From contig CAIVDV010000013.1 in the NCBI GenBank assembly GCA_903904755.1, positions 124,001 to 188,000 of the forward strand: a DNA stretch of 64,000 nucleotides. Reading direction: 5' to 3'. The DNA is from an uncultured Acidobacteriaceae bacterium (GTDB lineage Bacteria; Acidobacteriota; Terriglobia; Terriglobales; Acidobacteriaceae). Numbering within the stretch: position 1 is the first letter of the stretch; each line of letters opens with the position of its first letter. Made by a program: the position numbers and the translations under genes. Below are positions 18,238-26,464 of the stretch, piece after piece. The notes under the pieces were generated by a model. The model searched no databases. It was not told the origin of the DNA and saw nothing but the letters and a program-made list of their open reading frames with translations.

Positions 18238-19308
18238 TTACTCCGCTACCTCGCCAACCTGCCCCTTGTGGCGGCCCGGCAGGTTCGCCAGCTCATGCTC
18301 AATGCTGGCATTCACCCCGGCCCGCGCAAACTCCAGCGCCACCCGGATGCTGTTGTAAATCGCCACTTCCGTCGACGAGCCGTGCCCGATAAAGCACGCC
18401 CCGCGCACGCCCAGCAGCGGCGCACCACCGTACTCGTTATAATCCAGCCGCCGCCGGAAGTCGTTGAAGGCCTTGCGGCTCAGCATCGCGCCAACCTGTG
18501 CCGTTACCGTGCGCGTCAAAGACTCACGCAGCAAATCCCGGAACAGCCGCCCGATCCCCTCGCCCGTCTTCAGCGCCACGTTGCCCACAAACCCGTCGCA
18601 GACAATCACATCCGCCGCGCCATTGAAGATGTCGCGCCCCTCAACGTTCCCAATGAAGTGAATCGGCAGCGCCTTCAGCAGCGGAAATGCCTCGCGCGTC
18701 AGGTCGTTTCCCTTGGACTCTTCTTCGCCAATCGACAGCAGGCCCACACGCGGCCGCGCAATCTTCAGCACGCTCCGCGCAAAAACATCGCCCATAATGG
18801 CAAACTGTTCCAGGTTGTAGGCCTTGCAGTCCACATTCGCGCCCACATCCAGCAGCACGCACGGCGTCCCCGTGGACGTAGGCATGCGCGCCGTCAGCGC
18901 CGGACGATCCACACCCGGAATCGCGCCCAGCACCATCTTGGCCGTAGCCATCGCCGCGCCCGTATTTCCGGCCGTCACAAAGGCGGCTACCTTCTTCTCC
19001 CGCACCAGCTTCAGCCCAACACGCATCGAGCTGTCCTTCTTGCTTCGGACAGCGTGCGCGGCTTTTTCCTCCATGCCTATCCGTTCCGAGGCATGGTGGA
19101 TGATGATGGGCAAATCTTCGTCTTCCAGGTGCTCGTCCAGCAGGTCCCGCAACTCCGGCTCAGGCCCAACCATGTGCACCCGCACTGGCAGGCTCTTGCA
19201 GGCCTGAATGGCGCCACGAATCTCAGGCTCGGGCGCCTTGTCAGAACCGTAAGCGTCTAGCGCGATATCAACCAGCGGACCGGAATGGCCAAGCATCGAA
19301 GCGGACAT
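18238..19308 (-). CDS. plsX: phosphate acyltransferase PlsX
   Basis: PlsX converts acyl-ACP and phosphate to acyl-phosphate, the acyl donor for PlsY in phospholipid synthesis. The 356-residue product has the family start ([20 protein letters not shown]), [40 protein letters not shown] and [12 protein letters not shown], and ends with the usual [15 protein letters not shown] tail. Length is slightly above the usual 330-350, owing to a C-terminal extension. The order yceD-rpmF-plsX is a widely conserved operon, which supports the call. FabH, often next, is replaced here by the Trm112-like gene. Confidence 0.97.
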   Translation of the reverse strand: MSASMLGHSGPLVDIALDAYGSDKAPEPEIRGAIQACKSLPVRVHMVGPEPELRDLLDEHLEDEDLPIIIHHASERIGMEEKAAHAVRSKKDSSMRVGLKLVREKKVAAFVTAGNTGAAMATAKMVLGAIPGVDRPALTARMPTSTGTPCVLLDVGANVDCKAYNLEQFAIMGDVFARSVLKIARPRVGLLSIGEEESKGNDLTREAFPLLKALPIHFIGNVEGRDIFNGAADVIVCDGFVGNVALKTGEGIGRLFRDLLRESLTRTVTAQVGAMLSRKAFNDFRRRLDYNEYGGAPLLGVRGACFIGHGSSTEVAIYNSIRVALEFARAGVNASIEHELANLPGRHKGQVGEVAE

Positions 19309-19328
19309 ATACGCGACCTTGGAAAATG

Positions 19329-19517
19329 CTAGCTGACTGCTTCCTTGGCCTCGCCATAGACGCGGCCATCATACTGCTTGCACTTCGGGCAGGCGCGATG
19401 CGGCAGCTTCTTTTCCTGGCAGTTCGGGCAAACCGACAGAGAGCTGGTCGTGAGGAAGTCGTGCGAGCGACGGAGCGCGGTGCGGCGCTTGGAGTGCCGC
19501 CGTTTCGGATTAGGCAT
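19329..19517 (-). CDS. rpmF: 50S ribosomal protein L32
   Basis: A 62-residue basic protein beginning [20 protein letters not shown], the canonical L32 start. It keeps the zinc-binding cysteines (CPNC and CPKC, 13 residues apart), so it is the C+ form that depends on zinc. It lies between yceD and plsX, as in many bacteria. Confidence 0.97.
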   Translation of the reverse strand: MPNPKRRHSKRRTALRRSHDFLTTSSLSVCPNCQEKKLPHRACPKCKQYDGRVYGEAKEAVS

Positions 19518-19630
19518 GATCGTGTTCCTTTCTCGTTACAGGCTCAGCACTATCAGCCGGGGAAAAACCACCGGCTGCACGCAACTGAGCGGGAAGCAGC
19601 TAAACAATAGAGCTGCTTCCCTCAATAAAT
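19518..19630 (-). promoter_or_regulatory. rpmF leader with two stem-loops
   Basis: The 113-base yceD-rpmF spacer carries a perfect 11-bp stem (GGGAAGCAGCT / AGCTGCTTCCC, loop of 9, at 19591-19621). On the transcribed strand this is followed by CAGCCGG/CCGGCTG with an internal T-rich loop, closed by GCTCAG/CTGAGC. No T-run follows the first stem, so it is not a standard terminator. It may be an RNA processing or control site for L32. Confidence 0.4.
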
Positions 19631-20191
19631 TCAGCGCTTTACGGACTTGAACTTGCTGCTGAGGTCCGCCAGAGTCGCCCGCCCCTCAGTCCCGGTTCCA
19701 TCCAGGCAGGAGCACCTCAACTCATTCAGATTCTGACCGCAGCGAGGGCAAAGTCCCTTGCACTCTGGTTGGCATAGCGTCCGGGCCGGCAGGGACAGGA
19801 GCACCTGTTCCCGGAGCACGTCTTCAAGCGCAAGGCCACCGTTCTCATAATACCCGATTTCCGTCTCTTGTGTGGAGATGGCGTGCTCCGCCCCCGTGTT
19901 ATCCACGTTCGGAGGACGGAACAGCAGGTCAAAACTCGCGCCAAGATCAATCTTCACCGGCTCCACGCACCGCGCGCACGGCGTCTCAAACGCCCCGGAA
20001 AAGCTCCCCTTCAACCGGATATCGGCTACAATCTCCTTCGGCCCGCGGTGCTCGTGCAGCACCTCCGCATGGCCCTCCGTCGCCAACTCACCCAACTGGA
20101 TCGCTTCCTGCCCGTAGTCAATCGCGCCGGCTGGCAGGCTCAGGTTAAAGTCAATCGAATCCTGCTCCAGATCGGTAATCGTAAAAAGCAT
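19631..20191 (-). CDS. yceD: YceD family protein (DUF177)
   Basis: A 186-residue protein matching the DUF177 family: C-A-R-C motif in TPCARCVEPV, the acidic strand-rich middle, and the zinc-like C-terminal cluster (CQPECKGLCPRCGQNL, then CSC). Family members are linked to 23S rRNA accumulation in plants and to ribosome biogenesis by their invariable position before rpmF. Here it heads the minus-strand yceD-rpmF-plsX operon. The ATG at 20191 follows GGAGGCG on the coding strand, about six bases upstream. Confidence 0.93.
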   Translation of the reverse strand: MLFTITDLEQDSIDFNLSLPAGAIDYGQEAIQLGELATEGHAEVLHEHRGPKEIVADIRLKGSFSGAFETPCARCVEPVKIDLGASFDLLFRPPNVDNTGAEHAISTQETEIGYYENGGLALEDVLREQVLLSLPARTLCQPECKGLCPRCGQNLNELRCSCLDGTGTEGRATLADLSSKFKSVKR

Positions 20192-20415
20192 CCTCTTTCG
20201 CCTCCTGCCGGCCCTGGCGCGCAGGATTCACTCCCCTCGCCAGCCTGAATACCATTATCACTCCCCCACACGGCCAGCCGGGTTCACCCGCTGATTCCTG
20301 TGCACAACCGGCCCCTCCCGCTTCCCAAACTCCATTTCCCCGCCATTTTTCTCCGCCCCCACGCTCAAGCTGCCGCCCGGATAGCCGATAGCCAAAATGT
20401 CAATGTTCGCCTTCT

Positions 20416-20510
20416 GTTGCAATCCTGCAAGGCAGGCAAACCGACCAGGCCGGCGGGTGCCATACCCCTGAGCCCGGAAAACTGCCTGGGAAGGCAAGAA
20501 CCGAGAGGCC
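20416..20510 (+). promoter_or_regulatory. structured-looking 5' leader of the chemotaxis receptor gene
   Basis: The 325-base spacer between the yceD start and the chemoreceptor ends in a block with several possible pairings: AGGCAG (20430) with CTGCCT (20482), GGGT/ACCC hairpin (20455-20467), CCGG/CCGG around it, and a following GGGAAGGCAAG. It includes GGCAAACC, seen in the c-di-GMP-I riboswitch, but lacks that class's GACGCAAAGC element. The SD (AGAGG) lies at its 3' edge. Treat it as a candidate cis-acting RNA. The left part of the spacer (20192-20415) shows nothing recognisable. Confidence 0.3.
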
Positions 20511-20516
20511 ATATAC

Positions 20517-22223
20517 ATGTCTCTGTTTTTGAATCTGCCGATTTCGCGCAAACTCGCGCTCGCCTTTGGCATCGTCTGCACCCTCTGCCTCATTCTGGGT
20601 GGATACACCTTCTTCACCTTCCACTCCATCTCCGGACAAAGCGCCCTCGTCAAAGACCAGAGCTTCCCCGCCGTCGTCCAGCTCGCCAGCATCCGGGAAG
20701 GCATCAACTCCACCCGCCGCATCGACCTCGATCTCCTGCTCTGCCAATCCCCCGCCTGCACCCAGACCTTCATGGCCAAGCGCGCCGATGCCGTCGCTAC
20801 CTACGAAAAAGCCGTCTCCGCATACGCCACCTACATCACCTCGGGAACGGAAAAGCAGCTCTTTGAAAAAATCGCATCTTCCGGAGCCCAGTACCTCGAC
20901 ATCAGCAACCGCTCCCTCGCCTTCGTCAACGCCGGCAAAATCGGCGACGCGGCAGACCTCATGATGGCCGACAGCACCGCCGCGGCCTTTGATAACGCAT
21001 CCTCCGCCCTCAAGCAGGACCTCGAACTCAACGCCGCCGCCGGCACCAAAGACGCCACAGACACCTACTCCTCCAGCCACTTCGCCACCTTCGTCACCAC
21101 CGGCGTCTGCCTCGTCATCACCATGCTCTGCGGGCTCACCGGCATCATACTCACCCGCGCCATCGTTCCTCCCCTTGAGGCTGCAACCTCCGCCCTCGAA
21201 TCCGTCGCCGCCAAAGACCTCACCGTCTCCGTCGAGGCCCGCAGCCTCGACGAAGTCGGCCGCCTCTCCAGCGCCCTCAACGTCTGCGTCCTCTCCATGC
21301 GCGGCGTACTCGACTCCATGGGCAAGGGCGTCGCCATGCTCTCCTCAGCCTCTGAGGAACTCAGCGTCCGCTCCACTCAAACCAGCGGCAACACCAACGC
21401 CCAATCCGACAAAACCAACCAGATCGCCGCCGCCGCACAGGAAATGACCGCCACCATCGGCGAAATCAGCCACAATGCCGAAACCGCCGCCGGCGCCAGC
21501 CAGCAGTCCGCCGCCAAGGCCAACGAAGGTGGCGAAGTCATGCAGGCCGCCGCCGTCACCATGGAGCGCATCTCCTCCGCAACCCAGCAGGTCGCCGGAA
21601 AAATGCGCGAACTCGCCGAACGCTCGGAGGAAATCGGCAAGGTCGTCACCGTCATCCAGGAAATCAGCGAGCAAACCAACCTCCTCGCCCTCAACGCCGC
21701 CATTGAGGCAGCACGCGCCGGCGAACACGGCCGAGGCTTCGCCGTCGTCGCAGGTGAAGTCCGCCGCCTCGCCGAACGCACCCGCGCCGCCACCCAGGAA
21801 ATCTCCGGCACCATCACCAGCATCCAGGACGAAACCCGCCAGACCCTTGACCTCATGCAGGAGAGCAACCACGCCGTCTCCAGCGGCATCGAGGAAACCA
21901 ACCGCGCCCGCACCAGCCTTGAGGCCATCATCGGCGCCGCCCACGACGTTGAGCACATGATTCACCTCATCGCCTCCGCCGCCACTGAGCAAACCTCAGC
22001 CGCCGGCGAAATCTCCGAATCAGCCACCCAGATCTCCCTCCTCGCCTCAGAAAACTCCCGCGCTGCCGAGGAAACCGCCGACGGATGCAAGCAGCTCTCC
22101 TCGCTCGCCAATGAACTCGACGGCGTCATCCGGCAATTCCGTCTCGGCGACGACCACCAGCAGGGCAGCAACTTCCGCGGCAACGCCAAACGCGTTCCCC
22201 AATCCAGCCTCCGCACCGTCTAG
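20517..22223 (+). CDS. methyl-accepting chemotaxis protein
   Basis: A 568-residue transmembrane chemoreceptor. TM1 is at about 13-35 ([20 protein letters not shown]); a helical periplasmic sensor domain of the four-helix-bundle type spans about 36-185; TM2 is near 189-210. HAMP follows (about 215-265), and the long signalling coiled coil has the CheW/CheA-contact hairpin tip [20 protein letters not shown] near residue 382. It senses an unknown ligand and controls CheA. There is no che gene nearby, so it is an orphan receptor. The ATG has AGAGG eight bases upstream. Confidence 0.93.
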   Translation: MSLFLNLPISRKLALAFGIVCTLCLILGGYTFFTFHSISGQSALVKDQSFPAVVQLASIREGINSTRRIDLDLLLCQSPACTQTFMAKRADAVATYEKAVSAYATYITSGTEKQLFEKIASSGAQYLDISNRSLAFVNAGKIGDAADLMMADSTAAAFDNASSALKQDLELNAAAGTKDATDTYSSSHFATFVTTGVCLVITMLCGLTGIILTRAIVPPLEAATSALESVAAKDLTVSVEARSLDEVGRLSSALNVCVLSMRGVLDSMGKGVAMLSSASEELSVRSTQTSGNTNAQSDKTNQIAAAAQEMTATIGEISHNAETAAGASQQSAAKANEGGEVMQAAAVTMERISSATQQVAGKMRELAERSEEIGKVVTVIQEISEQTNLLALNAAIEAARAGEHGRGFAVVAGEVRRLAERTRAATQEISGTITSIQDETRQTLDLMQESNHAVSSGIEETNRARTSLEAIIGAAHDVEHMIHLIASAATEQTSAAGEISESATQISLLASENSRAAEETADGCKQLSSLANELDGVIRQFRLGDDHQQGSNFRGNAKRVPQSSLRTV

Positions 22224-22237
22224 CTCCCCACCACAGC

Positions 22238-22287
22238 GCCGCGTTCCGCCGGATTCCTCCCAATCCCCGGAACGCGGCCTTTTTTTG
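22238..22287 (+). terminator. rho-independent terminator of the chemoreceptor gene
   Basis: GCCGCGTTCCG pairs with CGGAACGCGGC and is followed by a run of seven T. Confidence 0.92.
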
Positions 22288-22406
22288 CACCAGAACCACC
22301 TTTCCTCATCGCCCCTTCATCGAACTCCCCCGGCGCACTGTGTTAGCCTCCGATTCAGGAGGGTACATCCAACCATGGCCTCTCTAACTTGCCGGGAGAT
22401 AACCGC

Positions 22407-23810
22407 ATGAGCGCTGCCAGGTACGATCTGGTCATTGTGGGTTCCGGCCCATCCGGGCAACGGGCCGCCGTTGCCGCTTCCAAACTCAAAAAACGTGTCG
22501 CCATCATCGAGTCCCGAGCGGTGGTCGGCGGGGTCTGCGTCAATACCGGCACCATCCCCTCCAAAACCATGCGCGAGGCCGTACTCCATCTCTCCGGCTA
22601 TAACTACCGCAACATCTACGGCATGAACTACCGCGTCAAGGAAAAGATCACCATGGCCGACCTGGCCTTCCGCGTCCAGGGCGTGATCAAAACCGAAATC
22701 GACGTCACCGAAGCCCAACTCTCCCGCAACGGCATCGACGTCATCCACGGCCTCGCACATTTCGTTGACGCAAAGACCCTCCGCATCGACGGCCAGGGCA
22801 CCGAAACCACCCTCGAGTCCGACCGCATCATCCTCGCCGTCGGCACCAAGCCCGCCACCAGCCCCCGCGTGCCCATCAACGGCACCACCATCGTCAACAG
22901 CGACATGATCATGAACCTCCCCAAGCTGCCACGCACCCTCATCGTGGTCGGCGGCGGTGTCATCGGCGTCGAATACGCCTGCATGTTCGCAATCCTCGGC
23001 GTCCGCGTCACCGTCATTGAAAAACGCACCCGCCTCCTCGAATTTGCCGACCAGGAAATCGTCGAAGCCCTCAGCTACCACCTCCGCGACAGCCGCGTCA
23101 CCATGCGCCTCGGCGAAGAACTCGACAGCGTCGAAGAGCTCGCAGATGGCAGCGTCGTCGCCAACCTGCACAGCCAGAAAAAAGTCGCCGGCGATGCCCT
23201 CCTCTACGCAGTCGGCCGCCAGGGCAACATCGACGAGCTCAACCTCGCCGCCGCCGGCCTCACCGCCGACGACCGCGGCCGCATCGCCGTCAACGAACAC
23301 TTCCAAACCAGCATCCCCGGCATCTACGCCGTCGGCGACGTCATCGGCTTCCCCTCCCTCGCCTCCGTCTCCATGGAGCAGGGACGCATCGCCGTCGCCC
23401 GCGCCTTTGGCGACTTGAGCACCCTCTCCAACCCCAGCTTCTACCCCTACGGCATCTACACCATCCCCGAAATCAGCTTCATCGGCAAAACCGAAGAGCA
23501 GCTCACTGACGAGGATGTCCCCTACGAAGTCGGCATGAGCTACTACCGCGAAACCGCCCGAGGCCAAATCCGCGGCGACACCACCGGCCGCCTCAAGCTC
23601 ATCTTCCACCGCGACACCCGCAAGGTCCTCGGCGTACACATCATCGGCGAAGGCGCAACAGAACTCGTCCACATCGGCCAGGCCGTCATGACCCTCGGCG
23701 GCACCGTGGAGTACTTCATCGACACCGTCTTCAACTACCCCACCCTTGCCGAGTGCTACAAGGTCGCTGCCTTCAACGGCATCGGCCGCCTCCACCGCTA
23801 CCAGAACTAA
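22407..23810 (+). CDS. sthA: soluble (Si-specific) NAD(P)+ transhydrogenase
   Basis: SthA transfers hydride between NADPH and NAD+. The 467-residue flavoprotein has the FAD motif LVIVGSGPSGQRAAVAA, the second Rossmann motif TLIVVGGGVIGVEYA, and IYAVGDVIGFPSLAS near residue 305. In the active-site block GGVCVNTGTIPSKTMREAV the second redox cysteine of disulfide reductases is replaced by threonine, the key difference between SthA and lipoamide dehydrogenase relatives. The dimerisation domain ends NYPTLAECYKVAAFNGIGRL. The ATG at 22407 has GGGAG eight bases upstream. It is transcribed alone. Confidence 0.95.
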   Translation: MSAARYDLVIVGSGPSGQRAAVAASKLKKRVAIIESRAVVGGVCVNTGTIPSKTMREAVLHLSGYNYRNIYGMNYRVKEKITMADLAFRVQGVIKTEIDVTEAQLSRNGIDVIHGLAHFVDAKTLRIDGQGTETTLESDRIILAVGTKPATSPRVPINGTTIVNSDMIMNLPKLPRTLIVVGGGVIGVEYACMFAILGVRVTVIEKRTRLLEFADQEIVEALSYHLRDSRVTMRLGEELDSVEELADGSVVANLHSQKKVAGDALLYAVGRQGNIDELNLAAAGLTADDRGRIAVNEHFQTSIPGIYAVGDVIGFPSLASVSMEQGRIAVARAFGDLSTLSNPSFYPYGIYTIPEISFIGKTEEQLTDEDVPYEVGMSYYRETARGQIRGDTTGRLKLIFHRDTRKVLGVHIIGEGATELVHIGQAVMTLGGTVEYFIDTVFNYPTLAECYKVAAFNGIGRLHRYQN

Positions 23811-23820
23811 CGTCACGCCC

Positions 23821-23844
23821 AGGGCTTCAGGGCCTGCTGAAAAC
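23821..23844. repeat. solo end of the 45402-45557 element
   Basis: AGGGCTTCAGGGCCTGCTGAAAA matches the left terminal repeat at 45401 (AGGGCTTCACAGGCTGCTGAAAA) apart from a few bases. No matching right end follows, so it looks like a relic. Confidence 0.45.
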
Positions 23845-23854
23845 TCAATCTTCG

Positions 23855-24019
23855 GGGGCTCTGTAACAGGACACGACTTCAATCATGGGGGCTTTGAAAC
23901 AGGGCACGACTTCAATCTTGTGGGCTTTGTACCAGCACACGACTTCAATCTTGTGGGCTTTGTACCAGCACACGACTGCAATCTTGGGGGCTTTGTGAAA
24001 GGGCACGACTTCAGTCGTG
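23855..24019. repeat. five tandem copies of a 33-nt repeat
   Basis: Units start at 23855, 23888, 23921, 23954 and 23987, each exactly 33 nt with the pattern GGGCTTTGT-(A/C)CAG-(G/C)CACGACTTCAATCTTG. The last unit runs into the palindrome GGCACGACTTCAGTCGTGCC. Because 33 is a multiple of three, both strands stay open through the array, but no SD or conserved protein is seen. There are no unique spacers, so it is not a CRISPR array. Confidence 0.9.
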
Positions 24020-24060
24020 CCGCAGATGCGCGATAAGAGAGAGCGGGCTTCAGCCCCTGC
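23993..24060. repeat. dispersed palindromic repeat, copy 1
   Basis: TTGTGAAAGGGCACGACTTC, then AGTCGTGCCGCA, GATAAGA and GCGGGCTTCAGCCCCTGC. The same 65-70 base text recurs at 48547-48612. The core is a palindrome (GGCACGACT/AGTCGTGCC) followed by a GGGCTTCAGCCCC hairpin. Confidence 0.8.
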
Positions 24061-24141
24061 AAACCGCCGGCAACCAAAGCACCGCCACTTTTCCATCGCA
24101 TCCCCCGCCCGTCACGCGCTAAAGTTGTCAGGGAGTCTTCC

Positions 24142-25053
24142 ATGACCAACGCCATCGGAGTCGTCGTCACCGAACACATCGTCGCCGGCCGTCTCGCCGG
24201 CCCCATCGGCCAGCAGGAACTCGCAGGCGAAATCCTCCGCTTTCCCGAAGACCCAAACGACTCGGAAGCCCTCATCGGCCTGCCCACCAACGAGCTCTAC
24301 GACCTCATCGCCAACCTCATCGTCGAGCTCGCCTCCGCCAGCCATGACCCCATCCTCGCAATCGGCGTCGCCGTCCCCGGCATCGTTCGCCACGGCATCG
24401 TGGAAGACTCTCCCAACCTCGCCCAAATCAAGGGTGAGCGCATGGCTGAGGCGCTCACCGCCGTCGTCGCCCGCCACGGCATCCACGCCCCCCTCCACGT
24501 CCTCAACGACGCTGACGCCGTCGCCGCCGGCCTTGCCGCCAAGCGCGGCTACCTCGACAAGCTCACCCGCGTCTGGACCCTCGGCAACGGCATCGGCTAC
24601 GGCCGCTGGCCCATCTCCGACGGCGTCTGGGAGGGCGGACACACCGTCGTCTCCCTCGACCCCAAAGAGCGCTTCTGCGGCTGCGGCGGAGTCGGCCACC
24701 TCGAAGGCATCATGGGCAACCGCGCCATGCGCCTCCGCTTCCTCGACATGGAGCCGGAAGAAGTCTTCGCCGCCGCCAAAGCCGGCGACCCCCGCTGCCG
24801 CGACTTCGTCGAACTCTGGCACCGCGCCCTCGCCGCCGCCACCGCCACCGCCATACACCTCGGCGGCCCCGGACGCTTCTACTACACCGGCCTCAACATC
24901 CGCTTCCTCGATAAGAGTCTGCTGCGGGAACTGCTGGAGCCGATGGTGAAGATGAGCCCCCTCCAGAACTACTCCATCGAACTCCTCCCCGAAGACGCCC
25001 GCACCGCCATCCTCGGCGCCGCCGTAGCCGCCCTCCGCGCCGACAGCTGGTAG
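24142..25053 (+). CDS. ROK family protein with degenerate phosphate-binding motif
   Basis: A 303-residue protein of the ROK (repressor/ORF/kinase) fold. The catalytic-Asp region NDADAVAAGLAA and the GIGYGRWPISDG and zinc-type loop FCGCGGVGHLEGIMG are recognisable; the last normally reads CGCGxxGCxE, and here the third cysteine is His. The N-terminal ATP-phosphate motif (DxGGT in active sugar kinases) is absent: the start reads MTNAIGVVVTEHIVAGRLAG. So sugar-kinase activity is doubtful, and it may be a divergent kinase or a binding protein. There is no N-terminal HTH, so it is not a ROK repressor. It is preceded by the repeat array. Confidence 0.75.
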   Translation: MTNAIGVVVTEHIVAGRLAGPIGQQELAGEILRFPEDPNDSEALIGLPTNELYDLIANLIVELASASHDPILAIGVAVPGIVRHGIVEDSPNLAQIKGERMAEALTAVVARHGIHAPLHVLNDADAVAAGLAAKRGYLDKLTRVWTLGNGIGYGRWPISDGVWEGGHTVVSLDPKERFCGCGGVGHLEGIMGNRAMRLRFLDMEPEEVFAAAKAGDPRCRDFVELWHRALAAATATAIHLGGPGRFYYTGLNIRFLDKSLLRELLEPMVKMSPLQNYSIELLPEDARTAILGAAVAALRADSW

Positions 25054-25101
25054 ACCTTGCTTCACAAAGCCTCAATATCATCTCCCGCCCAAAGGAGCCC
25101 C

Positions 25102-25629
25102 ATGCCCAAACCCACCACCCTCCTCCTCCCCGCCTGCCTTCTCCTCACCCTCCTCCCCACCGCCTGCCTCCAGGTCCAGCCCCCCGCTGCCACCACCCAG
25201 TCTGACACCCGAGCCGCCGATGCCCAGGCCATCCGCGACCAGGAAGCCGCCTGGGTCAAAGCCTTCGCCACCAAAGAGCCCGCCAGAGCCGAAGCCTTCT
25301 ACGCCGACGACGGCGACTCCATGCTCCCCGACACCCACATCATGGAAGGCAAGCAGGCCATCCTCGCCGGCATGAAGCCCGAGCTCGGCGACCCCAACTT
25401 CTCCCTCGTCTTCGCCCCCACCAAGGTCGAAGTGGCAAAGTCCGGCGACCTCGCCTTCTCCAAAGGCTGGTTCCGCTACACCACCACCGACCCCAAAACC
25501 GGCAAACGCGTAGGCCAGGCCGGCAACTACGTTGAGGTCTACAAAAAGCAGCCCGACGGCTCCTGGAAAATCGCCGAAGACATCGCCACCGAGGAAACTC
25601 CCCTCCACTCCCTCAAACCCGGCGAATAA
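25102..25629 (+). CDS. putative lipoprotein with SnoaL/DUF4440-like domain
   Basis: A 175-residue exported protein. The N-terminus MPKPTTLLLPACLLLTLLPT is followed by AC, a lipobox-like cysteine, though proline sits at -3. The rest matches the NTF2-like DUF4440 fold: RDQEAAWVKAFATKEPARAE, FYADDGDSMLPD, and YVEVYKKQPDGSWKIAEDIA at the end. This fold commonly occurs in small ligand-binding or steroid-isomerase-like proteins; no catalytic assignment is possible. The ATG at 25102 has AAGGAG five bases upstream. A second protein of this type is at 47808-48392. Confidence 0.8.
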   Translation: MPKPTTLLLPACLLLTLLPTACLQVQPPAATTQSDTRAADAQAIRDQEAAWVKAFATKEPARAEAFYADDGDSMLPDTHIMEGKQAILAGMKPELGDPNFSLVFAPTKVEVAKSGDLAFSKGWFRYTTTDPKTGKRVGQAGNYVEVYKKQPDGSWKIAEDIATEETPLHSLKPGE

Positions 25630-25682
25630 ATAGGCCCGACCAGCGATATCGAACGCCTCCCCATTCTCCGATTCCAAAAATC

Positions 25683-25726
25683 AAAGCCCCGGTTCGATTC
25701 GCTTGGTCGAATCCAACCGGGGCTTT
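25683..25726. terminator. bidirectional terminator
   Basis: AAAGCCCCGGTT pairs with AACCGGGGCTTT, with GATTCG/CGAATC extending the stem. It sits between the convergent lipoprotein and secreted-protein genes. Confidence 0.85.
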
Positions 25727-25755
25727 CACCATCCAGGCGCCGTCCCTGCCCTCTC

Positions 25756-26277
25756 TTATAGCCCCGTCGGCGGAGGATACCTCTCCATGCCGCCCTTGTG
25801 GCCCAAATCCATCATCGTGCAATGCCAGTCGCCAAAGCTGTTCTTGAAGCAAATCCCCTGCGCCGCCGGCTGCGGAGTCTTGGTACAACTCTGCCCTGGA
25901 ACCCCGGTTATCGTCCCCAACTTCGAGCACTGCCAATTCGTGAAACTACCCCGAATCGGATACACCGTCTGCGTCGGATCAATCCCGTTTGTGGTTGCCC
26001 AGCCAAAGCTGTCGGACTGCATATTGAATGGCCGCCCTTTCCCAACCTGCACCGTCACGTCCGTCACCAGGTACAGCGAGCCGGTATAAACCTCAGCCAC
26101 TTCACTGTCACAGATAAAGTACTCCCGCGCCTGGGCCGCAGTCAGCCCGGCACTGCGCGACGGGCACGTGCGTGGGTCCCGAGCCCCAAACGGCTTCCCG
26201 GCACCCTGCTGAGCACTCGCCAACGGAAACCCCACCGCCAGCAACGTTACAAAAATGAGCAAAAGCTTTCCCTTCAA
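25756..26277 (-). CDS. secreted protein of unknown function
   Basis: A 173-residue protein from a TTG at 26277, which has GGAGG five bases upstream. The N-terminus (L/M)KGKLLLIFVTLLAVGFPL ends in ASAQQ, a standard signal peptide. The mature part has six cysteines (RTCPS, FICDS, WQCSK, SCTK, GICF, WHCTM), which suggests disulfides in the periplasm or outside. Motifs such as REYFICDSE and LYLVTDVTVQVGKGRPFN are visible, but I recognise no family. It is a single-gene unit bounded by terminators on both sides. Confidence 0.65.
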   Translation of the reverse strand: MKGKLLLIFVTLLAVGFPLASAQQGAGKPFGARDPRTCPSRSAGLTAAQAREYFICDSEVAEVYTGSLYLVTDVTVQVGKGRPFNMQSDSFGWATTNGIDPTQTVYPIRGSFTNWQCSKLGTITGVPGQSCTKTPQPAAQGICFKNSFGDWHCTMMDLGHKGGMERYPPPTGL

Positions 26278-26412
26278 AACGACCTCCAGATTTTGTGTCG
26301 ATTTCCTGCACCCCACAATACCTCGAATGAAGTGCATTTGTCCTAAGAATTCGCTGCACTCGCTCCCACCCGACCCGCAGATAGAAAGCACCTCCCGCAC
26401 CCAACAGGAAAA

Positions 26413-26439
26413 AAGGGCATGGCCCCCGGCCATGCCCTT
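26413..26439 (-). terminator. rho-independent terminator of the RDD gene
   Basis: AAGGGCATGGCC/GGCCATGCCCTT with a CCC loop; on the minus strand it is followed by TTTTTT. Confidence 0.9.
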
Positions 26440-26464
26440 CTCCCCTTTTGCCAGTCCGCTTGCC

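Noticed and set aside
20416..20510. Firm call of a c-di-GMP-I or cobalamin riboswitch
   Set aside because: GGCAAACC and a GGGAAGGC box are present, but the other conserved blocks of either class are missing. It was kept only as a candidate structured leader.
23855..24019. Regularly spaced 33-nt repeats as a CRISPR array
   Set aside because: The copies are directly adjacent without unique spacers, and no cas genes are present.
25683..25726. GGTTCGATTC-type text that looks like a tRNA T-arm
   Set aside because: It is part of one long perfect hairpin between convergent genes; no acceptor, D or anticodon arms can be drawn around it. It is a terminator.
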